Part shown: piece by piece, positions 1 to 6,362 of the stretch
Numbering within the stretch: the stretch's first letter is position 1
Layout: the number at the start of each line of letters is the position of its first letter
Assembly: GCF_041321145.1 (NCBI RefSeq)
Contig: NZ_JBGGWA010000021.1
Span: forward strand, 1 to 64,000
From: Paraburkholderia sp041321145
GTDB lineage: Bacteria; Pseudomonadota; Gammaproteobacteria; Burkholderiales; Burkholderiaceae
DNA length: 64,000 bases
Direction of reading: 5' to 3'
Made by a program: the position numbers and the translations under genes
Notes under the pieces: model-generated
What the model was told of the DNA's origin: nothing
The model's database searches: none
What the model saw: only the letters and a program-made list of their open reading frames with translations

Positions 1-1
1 A

Positions 2-73
2 GCGGATGCCGATATCAGCGATCTGTTGCCGTTCAACGTTGCCAAGCCGCGCGACGTATTGGTTCCTGCATGA
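2..73 (+). CDS. tnpC: IS66 transposase TnpC, C-terminal tail (cut by the window edge)
   Basis: The first bases read in one frame as the last ~23 codons of an IS66 TnpC, ending in a TGA at 71-73. The tail contains ISDLLPFNVA, which matches the closing motif of many IS66 transposases; a related motif, IDELLPWRVA, occurs in the remnant near 53.2 kb. About 50 bases downstream lies an IS66-type terminal sequence, which fits the usual gap between tnpC and the right end. The rest of the gene lies left of the window. The product would be the DDE transposase of a first IS66 element, distinct from the one at 123-2439. Confidence 0.6.
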   Translation, partial: ADADISDLLPFNVAKPRDVLVPA

Positions 74-102
74 TCTAGCCCTACGCGCCGGCTCATTGTG
101 GT

Positions 103-122
103 GTGCGTTAATTCGCGCTTAC
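103..122 (+). repeat. Right terminal inverted repeat of the first IS66 element
   Basis: The stretch ends in GCGCTTAC at 115-122, the same eight bases that end the second IS66 element at 2432-2439. IS66 elements have ends of the form GTAAGCG, read inward. It lies just past the TnpC tail. Immediately after it the sequence enters the middle of another IS66 tnpA, so the first element is inserted there. Confidence 0.6.
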
Positions 123-425
123 GCTTGCCAAGGCCCCGGGGTGTCGCTCGCGGCCATCGCATTGCACCACAAGCTGAACGCGAATCTGCTGCGACGTTGG
201 GTAGAGCAGGCCGAAAGGAACGATTGCGTGCTGGTGGCGCGTGGCGACATATCAGCACCATCAGTAGCGGCACCGGCGTTCGTTCCGCTTCCTCTGGAGA
301 CGCGGACCGCGCGTGCGGCTGAGATCCGCGTGGAAGTTCGTCGCGCGGACCAGTCGATTACGGTTAGCTGGCCGACATCAGAGGCGGCGCAATGCGCCGC
401 CTGGCTGCGGGAGTGGCTCGCGTGA
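123..425 (+). pseudogene. tnpA: IS66 accessory protein TnpA, 5'-truncated by an IS insertion
   Basis: The frame gives the C-terminal ~100 residues of an IS66 TnpA (IS66 Orf1), a small helix-turn-helix protein needed for transposition. Homology starts with ACQGPGVSLAAIAL, followed by NANLLRRW, which is the HTH part of the family. The N-terminal ~30 residues are absent, because an IS66 end stops at 122. An ATG at 6 stays open into this frame, so a hybrid 139-aa protein could be made from the inserted element, but its first ~40 residues are unrelated. The TGA at 423-425 overlaps the GTG start of tnpB. Confidence 0.7.
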
Positions 426-760
426 TCCGCATTGATGAAGTGTGGCTGGCAGTCGAGCCGCTGGATATGCGTGCGGGCTTCGACACCGCACTGGCGCGTG
501 TGGTCAAGGTGTTCGGCGCTGCGCATCCGCACCATGCTTACCTCTTTGCCAACCGGCGGGCCAATCGCCTGAAGGTGCTGGTTCACGACGGAATCGGAAT
601 ATGGCTGGCAGCGCGACGTTTGAACGAGGGACAGTTCGCCTGGCCTCACGCTGGCAGCGAGCCGAAGCAACATGCACTCACGCAGGAACAGCTCGCCGCT
701 CTGGTGGTGGGCTTGCCGTGGCAGCGCATCGGCCCGAATGGTGTGATCCGCGTCGTATGA
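422..760 (+). CDS. tnpB: IS66 accessory protein TnpB (Orf2)
   Basis: The 112-residue product is a standard-length IS66 Orf2 protein. It shows the family's core near the start (VEPLDMRAGFD), then a YLFANRRANRLKVLVHDGIGIWL-type segment around residues 40-60, and WPHAGSEP. I chose the GTG at 422 because it overlaps the tnpA stop (GTGA), the usual coupling in IS66; the open frame extends upstream to an ATG at 392 inside tnpA. TnpB is required for IS66 transposition but its biochemical role is not well defined. It is intact here. Confidence 0.85.
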   Translation: MIRIDEVWLAVEPLDMRAGFDTALARVVKVFGAAHPHHAYLFANRRANRLKVLVHDGIGIWLAARRLNEGQFAWPHAGSEPKQHALTQEQLAALVVGLPWQRIGPNGVIRVV

Positions 761-823
761 GGCCAACAGGGACGTAAACAGTTGCGCTTCCACGGTGCCT
801 GGGGTTCTGGCAGACTGGTTTGC

Positions 824-2404
824 ATGACCCTGCCCGCCGACCTCAACGCCCTTAGCCCGGAACAGTCACGCGCCCTTGCCGCGCAGCTGATTGCCCAGGT
901 GCAGGACAGGGACCGGGAGATTGGGGAGAAGACGCGGGAGGTCGAAGAGAACGAACGCGAACTGCATTACCGGCAGACGCGTATCGAGCAGTTAAGCCAC
1001 GAGATATCCATCCTCAAACGCCAGCAGTTTGGCCGGCGTAGCGAACAGTTCACCAGCGAGCAGATGAGCCTGCTGGACGAAGCAATCGACGCCGATCTGG
1101 CCGCCATCGAACTGGAGCTCGAGCAGCTTCAGCCACAAGCGCCCGCCGACCGGTCAACCCAGCAACCGAAGCGCACATCGCTGCCAGCGCAACTGCCGCG
1201 CACGGAGATCCACCACGAACCGGACAGCATCCTGTGTCACTGTGGCTGCGAGCGCGTGCGAATCGGTGAGGACATAAGCGAGAAGCTGGACTACACGCCC
1301 GGTGTCTTTGCAGTAGAGCGACATATCCGTGGCAAGTGGGTGTGCAAGAACTGTGAAACGCTGATTCAGGCGCCGGTGCCCGCACACGTCATCGACAAGG
1401 GTATCCCGACTACGGGACTGCTGGCCTCGGTGCTGGTCGCCAAATATGCGGATCACCTTCCGCTGTATCGTCAGGAACAGATCTTTGCGCGGGCGGGTCT
1501 GGCGATACCGCGATCGACATTGGGTGCGTGGGTTGGCACGTGCGGCGCACAGTTGCAGCCACTGGTCGACGCGCTCCATCAGGAACTCCTGCAGCAGGGC
1601 GTGCTGCACGCGGATGAGACACCGGTGCAGATGCTCAGTCCCGGTAAAGGGAAGACACACCGGGCGTACCTGTGGGCGTATACACCCACGCACTTCAACG
1701 AGCTTCGCGCTGTGGTCTACGACTTCGCCGTCAGCCGTGCAGGCGAACATGCCCGTGCGTTCCTCGCTGACTGGCAGGGCAAACTGGTGTGCGACGATTA
1801 CGGCGGCTACAAGGCTGGCTTCCAGCAGGGCATCACTGAAATCGGATGCGCTGCGCACGCACGGCGCAAGTTCTTCGACCTGCATGCCAATCACAGCAGT
1901 CAGGTTGCCGGACAGGCCATGCCATTCTTCGCTGCGCTTTACGATATCGAGCGCGACGCTGCAGTGCTCGATGCAGAGGAACGGCGCAAACTGCGGCAGA
2001 GCCGGGCCAAACCATTGTGCGACGCACTTTACGAATGGATGGTGGCGCAGCGCAAGCTGGTTTCGGAAGGTTCAGCGATTGCAAAAGCGCTGGATTACAG
2101 TCTCAAGCGTTGGGAGGCGCTCACGCGTTATCTCGACGACGGACACGTGCCAATAGATAACAACTGGGTAGAAAACCAGATCCGTCCATGGGCCATCGGG
2201 AGGGCCAACTGGTTATTTGCCGGCTCGCTACGGGCGGGTCAACGCGCTGCCGCCATCATGAGCCTGATAAGGTCGGCACAACTTAACGGCCATGACCCGC
2301 ACGCCTATCTGAAGGACATCCTCACGCGGCTTCCTATCCACAAGGCCAGCGACATCTCGGCATTGCTGCCGCATCGCTGGCAACCAACGGGGATCGTCGA
2401 CTAA
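824..2404 (+). CDS. tnpC: IS66 family DDE transposase TnpC
   Basis: The 526-residue protein has the IS66 layout: an N-terminal coiled coil with a leucine-rich helix (residues ~10-75), a zinc-binding segment with CHCGC and CKNC pairs (~130-180), and the DDE catalytic domain. The likely catalytic residues are D264 (HADETPV), D324 (CDDYGGYK) and E450 (NNWVENQIRP). The ATG at 824 starts the conserved family N-terminus; an upstream TTG at 782 adds 14 unconserved residues. The length is normal and no frame break is seen, so the enzyme is probably active. With its tnpA cut, the element may no longer move on its own. Confidence 0.9.
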   Translation: MTLPADLNALSPEQSRALAAQLIAQVQDRDREIGEKTREVEENERELHYRQTRIEQLSHEISILKRQQFGRRSEQFTSEQMSLLDEAIDADLAAIELELEQLQPQAPADRSTQQPKRTSLPAQLPRTEIHHEPDSILCHCGCERVRIGEDISEKLDYTPGVFAVERHIRGKWVCKNCETLIQAPVPAHVIDKGIPTTGLLASVLVAKYADHLPLYRQEQIFARAGLAIPRSTLGAWVGTCGAQLQPLVDALHQELLQQGVLHADETPVQMLSPGKGKTHRAYLWAYTPTHFNELRAVVYDFAVSRAGEHARAFLADWQGKLVCDDYGGYKAGFQQGITEIGCAAHARRKFFDLHANHSSQVAGQAMPFFAALYDIERDAAVLDAEERRKLRQSRAKPLCDALYEWMVAQRKLVSEGSAIAKALDYSLKRWEALTRYLDDGHVPIDNNWVENQIRPWAIGRANWLFAGSLRAGQRAAAIMSLIRSAQLNGHDPHAYLKDILTRLPIHKASDISALLPHRWQPTGIVD

Positions 2405-2420
2405 CCCGACCCGTCAAGAT

Positions 2421-2439
2421 GGGTTTGCTGCGCGCTTAC
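2421..2439 (+). repeat. Right terminal inverted repeat of the second IS66 element
   Basis: The stretch ends in GCGCGCTTAC and lies 16 bases past the tnpC stop. The last eight bases are identical to those ending the first IS66 element at 115-122. It marks the junction with chromosomal DNA at 2440. Confidence 0.6.
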
Positions 2440-2554
2440 CCTTAGCCGCCACGGTGTGCGGACGTGGGTTGATAGCAATGTTGAAGGTTAAAAAAACAGA
2501 TCCACCGTTTTCCGCGGTTCTTGCGAGACGATAAGTCTTTCCAGCAGCGCACAG

Positions 2555-2582
2555 TTGAGCTTCCGGATACTCGCTGTATGAT
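2555..2582 (+). promoter_or_regulatory. Sigma-70-like promoter of the STAND module
   Basis: A TTGAGC box at 2555-2560 and a TATGAT box at 2577-2582 are separated by 16 bp, which is close to the sigma-70 consensus. They lie just upstream of the coupled genes at 2609 and 2803. The stretch from 2440 to 2554 shows no coding signal. Confidence 0.45.
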
Positions 2583-2608
2583 ATTGACGTCACAGCGAGG
2601 CAAAAAGA

Positions 2609-2806
2609 ATGGCGCTCGAAGCTACCTATAACTTTCTGACCTATTCCAAGAAAGCCCGGCAGGACCGTCCGGCGGGATTGGGCGCTGAATCGAATATTTG
2701 GTCATATTTGTCTCAACTACTTGACCTTGTTGATGCTCAATTGCCCAAAGTTCTGCCTCACGAACCACGCAAGATCCCAACTAGCGACCACAAGAGTTCG
2801 CCATGA
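2609..2806 (+). CDS. Small hypothetical protein coupled to the STAND NTPase
   Basis: This 65-aa protein is not recognised. It has no membrane segment or metal motif; its C-terminus is rich in Pro, Lys and Ser. A GAGG ribosome-binding site lies 8 bases ahead of the ATG. The stop codon overlaps the ATG of the next gene (ATGA at 2803-2806), so the two are translationally coupled and probably act together. Small partner proteins upstream of large NTPases are common in antiphage modules; whether this one is a regulator, an inhibitor or an effector is open. Confidence 0.55.
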   Translation: MALEATYNFLTYSKKARQDRPAGLGAESNIWSYLSQLLDLVDAQLPKVLPHEPRKIPTSDHKSSP

Positions 2807-5550
2807 ATCCAAAACGGCGCACGGCGCAAATTCAGATCCTGGCTCAAGGGATCACCCGTATCGGCCCTGAGTTCGAGCGGTTTGGCACCGTGTTCATGGA
2901 CGCTCTGCTGGAAGTGCCGATGACGCACGCGGGCACCAATCTCTTGGGCTACCCCGTTCCAGGCGTAGTCGATTCTCTCAGTGAAGACGAGGCCACCGCG
3001 GTCGAGTACTCTGATCGTGCGGACTATTTCGACGGCGAAATGAAGAAGGCTGAGGACGATTTGGCCAAGGTCTTAGGCGACAAACCTAAAGCTACAGAAA
3101 TTTTCTTACTGTCCGGAACGCAGCGACGGCCCCAGAAGGCCGACACATTCCTTAAGGCTGTGACGGGGCGCCCCCAGATGCGGGGTAGGACGCTCCATCT
3201 TTGGGGCAGCGAGGAGATCGCCGCCAAAATCATCGACCATTTGATTGTCAGTGACGCGGTGGTACGGAGGCTTTCCCATTACCTGCCCGATCTCCAGCGA
3301 CTTTGGGAAGAGGAGGCAGCGAGCGCTCTTACGCCGGGTCCCGAGCCCGCCAGCCTATTACGCCCGGATGTGGACTGTGAGCTGTCCAGGCGCCTTGCCA
3401 TCACGCCTGTAGTTGCCATCGCGGGTATGGCTGGGCTTGGAAAATCGCACGCTGCAGCTGCTTTTGCAGAGAAGCACAGTGACGACTATGATTTGGTCGT
3501 GTGGCTTAAGGCCGGGGAATGTAAGCGGGTCGAAGATCTCAAGTCGCTGCCGCTGATCCGGGCAGGCGAAACACGCAACATAACCGCGCTCCTCAAAACC
3601 AGGGCTTGTCTGCTAGTGATTGACGACGCTGATCCGGGTCTTACAAGCAGTCAGCTCTCGACGCTGTGCGGGCCGGGATCGCACATTATTCTCACTCAGC
3701 GCCAGCGCAGCGCTCAAGCCTACGACCTGCCTCTCCTTGCCGAAAGCGAAGCGTGGACCATCTTAGAGCAAGCCGGCACGCCGTGTCCTGAAGACATCTT
3801 TCGCACCATTTGGTCGACCGTCGGCGGCCACCCCTTGAGCCTCAATCTGCTCCGAGCGACCGTCCAGCAACACAATGCTAACTGGCCTGAAATTGCGCTC
3901 GACTGTCGCGTGGTGGGTGAGCTTCCTGACGACGAAGGGCAGCGGTTGGCCGACCGAATGCTGGCGCGACTGCGTCCGATGCTGCAGCGGGAGCTTTCCG
4001 TTTTTCAATGGGCGGCGCTTGCGGCGGTCAACCAAGATTTTCTTGTTGAAGTGCTCGCACCCGTAGGGGTGCGAAAGCTGCGGGACGCCGGCCTGACCGC
4101 AACTGACCGTTCCGGCACCGTGCGTTTACATGACATTGTCTTCGCATCCGTTCAGGGTGAGATTTGGTGCGACGAGGCGCGGGACGCCGAGCTTACCGAT
4201 GCTCTGGAAATGTACCTGACCAAGATCGCAGGCACAGTAGGACTGCAGTTTTGGACCATCGCCCGCAGTCTGAAATCCAAGCTTGAAAACCTGGTTTCCT
4301 CCGGTGATCGACGTACCGCGTTTCTCTACGCGCTTCTGTGCGTGTGGGAAACAACCGAAATTCGTAGAGTCCTCGTGGGCGATCCGCTGGTAGACGTCAA
4401 GTTGCTGGTGGGACAAAAACGTGACGAACTCGCCGTCATCGCCGTCATCGAGGCGGTCGAGCAGTTGTACTTGCTCGATAAGCTTGACGGAGACGAGGTC
4501 GCCCGGCAACGTCTGGACGAGCGCATGCCAACGTTTGACGTCATGGCGGAGCTCACCGACCTGACTGATCTCGAACGTGTTCAGATCCAGCACCACAAGG
4601 GGAAGGCGCTAAAGCGGCTGCGCCGAGCGTCCGAAGCGGCGGCTTTGTTCGAGGCCGTACTCGCCGGTCCTTGCCGCTTGGACGAGGCGCGCTTGCAACT
4701 GATCGACATCTACCGGAGCAACCCCGAAAAATCATCTGAGACGATCGCCTTGGTCGATGGGATCTTCGAAAAGTTCGCTGATAACCACGAGCTGGCCTTC
4801 TCGGTATTGCTGGGTGTTATCGAGCGACTTCCCGCCGGACACGGAAATTGGCGGAACGACATCATCGCCCGACATGCCGGGACGATCGAGAGGGCGATCG
4901 TGGAGGCGGCTAATCTTGGCGTAGGTCAGGCGTTCAGTGCTTTTGCGCCTCTCGGACGCTTCTTGTCCGGCGAAAACCCCGCTCTTTTTTCCACCATCCT
5001 CCGCCAGCTGCCTGAGCCTGGCGTCGAGAGCCTCGACAGCGATGGTGATCGATTCGCTTGGGCAGAGATTTACGCTGAAGCGGCCAAGCTTCCCGGCAGC
5101 GATCGCGACCGGCTTCGCGCCAAAGCCCTAACCCTTTACGAGGCCCTAACCAAACCCGTTGCCTTCCGCCTGCAAAGGCAAGCCGAGTTGCTAATTGATA
5201 TGGGGCGCCCCGGCGACGGCGAGGCAATGCTGAACAAGCAAGAACGCTTGGCCGAAAGCGAGTGGCTGCAGCGACTGATGGCGCGCGCCCGGTTGGCCCA
5301 AGGGGATGCGCAAGGTGCCCTGAGCTGGATCGAATCAGCGCTCAAACGATTGACGGCGGAGCACTTTCGCAGCGAGTTCCTGGAATTGCGCTACGACATT
5401 CGAACTGCTCTGGGCGAGGCCAATGCTGACGCAGACTTGCTCGCGGCGCGCGCGGTCAGCCAGAAGGTCGCCGAAGCCGCCAGGCTAGACGAGCGGATTC
5501 GCACGGCTGGCCTATTGGTCGCCCAGCGGCCCGACGCGACTTCGACCTGA
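2803..5550 (+). CDS. STAND/NB-ARC-type NTPase with nuclease-like N-terminus and helical-repeat C-terminus
   Basis: The 915-aa protein has three parts. Residues ~1-165 resemble a PD-(D/E)xK-type nuclease fold: VVDS and AVEYS sit where the acidic residues of that fold would be, but the usual lysine is not obvious. Residues ~195-370 form a P-loop NTPase with Walker A at 208-215 (GMAGLGKS), Walker B at 270-277 (LLVIDDAD) and a GGHPLSL motif like the GxP motif of NB-ARC/STAND ATPases. Residues ~560-905 are helix-rich repeats of TPR type, the usual sensor part. This layout matches the Avs/STAND antiphage sensors, which detect a phage protein and activate an effector nuclease. The NTPase call is firm; the nuclease and defence roles are inferred. 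Confidence 0.7.
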   Translation: MNPKRRTAQIQILAQGITRIGPEFERFGTVFMDALLEVPMTHAGTNLLGYPVPGVVDSLSEDEATAVEYSDRADYFDGEMKKAEDDLAKVLGDKPKATEIFLLSGTQRRPQKADTFLKAVTGRPQMRGRTLHLWGSEEIAAKIIDHLIVSDAVVRRLSHYLPDLQRLWEEEAASALTPGPEPASLLRPDVDCELSRRLAITPVVAIAGMAGLGKSHAAAAFAEKHSDDYDLVVWLKAGECKRVEDLKSLPLIRAGETRNITALLKTRACLLVIDDADPGLTSSQLSTLCGPGSHIILTQRQRSAQAYDLPLLAESEAWTILEQAGTPCPEDIFRTIWSTVGGHPLSLNLLRATVQQHNANWPEIALDCRVVGELPDDEGQRLADRMLARLRPMLQRELSVFQWAALAAVNQDFLVEVLAPVGVRKLRDAGLTATDRSGTVRLHDIVFASVQGEIWCDEARDAELTDALEMYLTKIAGTVGLQFWTIARSLKSKLENLVSSGDRRTAFLYALLCVWETTEIRRVLVGDPLVDVKLLVGQKRDELAVIAVIEAVEQLYLLDKLDGDEVARQRLDERMPTFDVMAELTDLTDLERVQIQHHKGKALKRLRRASEAAALFEAVLAGPCRLDEARLQLIDIYRSNPEKSSETIALVDGIFEKFADNHELAFSVLLGVIERLPAGHGNWRNDIIARHAGTIERAIVEAANLGVGQAFSAFAPLGRFLSGENPALFSTILRQLPEPGVESLDSDGDRFAWAEIYAEAAKLPGSDRDRLRAKALTLYEALTKPVAFRLQRQAELLIDMGRPGDGEAMLNKQERLAESEWLQRLMARARLAQGDAQGALSWIESALKRLTAEHFRSEFLELRYDIRTALGEANADADLLAARAVSQKVAEAARLDERIRTAGLLVAQRPDATST

Positions 5551-6362
5551 ACCAGATCGCGGAGAAGGGCGGCGGTTTCGCCCTGCGTCCCGCTAAACCG
5601 TGTCCTGGGTGTACAAACCCGCCGAGCGCGCATACATTGTCTCCGTCGCGCTCTCGTTTTGACCCCATGATAGCGATCTCGGGTCCAAATCTCGCAAACT
5701 CATAAAAAAATTTTCTGCGCAATTTCCCCGCGAGAAAAATTTCCTACAAGCTGCCCGGTTGCCACCGGCCATACACGCTGTATCAGAAATGCGATCAGTC
5801 GTATTTGATTAAAAAGTGGGAGAAACCCTCCCCGTGTGGCGTAAATTAATATGGAAAACTAAATAAATAATTCCTGCGAGATTTGGTAGCGAATCCTTTA
5901 TCGATCCCTGTTATCCAAAGCGCCTTGGCCGGTAGATGCAGCAGGCTTGTTTTGGCTGTACGGACGATTGGCGCGCCTTGACTGTTGTCCTTCAGCGGTT
6001 AAGGTAAAGCTAGTGCACGTTCGTCTGTGCGCCTGACGATGCAGTAATCGTCGCCAACGGATGGAGCCCGCCTCGGAGATGGACAGCAGAAAACACCGCG
6101 GTGCCGACGGAGAAGAGCGGCCTGCGTGCTGCAAATCAAGATTTTCTTATCAGTGTGCGCGATCTCTTATTTTTGGAGTACCAGAGTTCGTCTGCCTTCC
6201 GGCACATCCGTGGCTTGCTACGATGCGGCGCCAGGCCAAATGTTGCGCCGTTTGCGTGGGGCTGTGGGCCCTGCGAACGTTGAGTGCTGCTGATCGAACC
6301 TGTCGTGATCGGGCGGCGCTGCTCTAACTGTTCAAGTTTGCCGGAAGGCGTCGGGATGACGG
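5551..6362 (+). other. Non-coding stretch expected to hold the right end of the Tn7-like element
   Basis: No convincing gene is seen in these 812 bases. An AT-rich part lies at 5700-5880. In Tn7 relatives the end bearing several TnsB-binding repeats lies just upstream of tnsA, so that end would be expected here. Several TGT triplets that could start such an end are present (for example at 5600, 5906 and 5983), but I could not find a repeated ~20-bp motif that settles it. Confidence 0.3.

Larger units (their letters stand above)
123..2439 (+). mobile_element. IS66-family insertion sequence, 5' part displaced by another IS66
   Basis: The segment carries the conserved tnpA-tnpB-tnpC set of IS66 on the plus strand and ends in a GCGCTTAC terminus at 2432-2439. 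Its left end and the first ~30 codons of tnpA are missing from the window, because the first IS66 element is inserted at 122/123. IS66 elements usually duplicate 8 bp, so bases 123-130 (gcttgcca) would be expected again left of the window. tnpB and tnpC are intact; tnpA is not. Confidence 0.75.

Noticed and set aside
5551..6362. Defined Tn7-type end with TnsB-binding repeats
   Set aside because: Several TGT triplets and AT-rich stretches are present, but I could not see a repeated ~20-bp motif or a match to the far side at ~15345.
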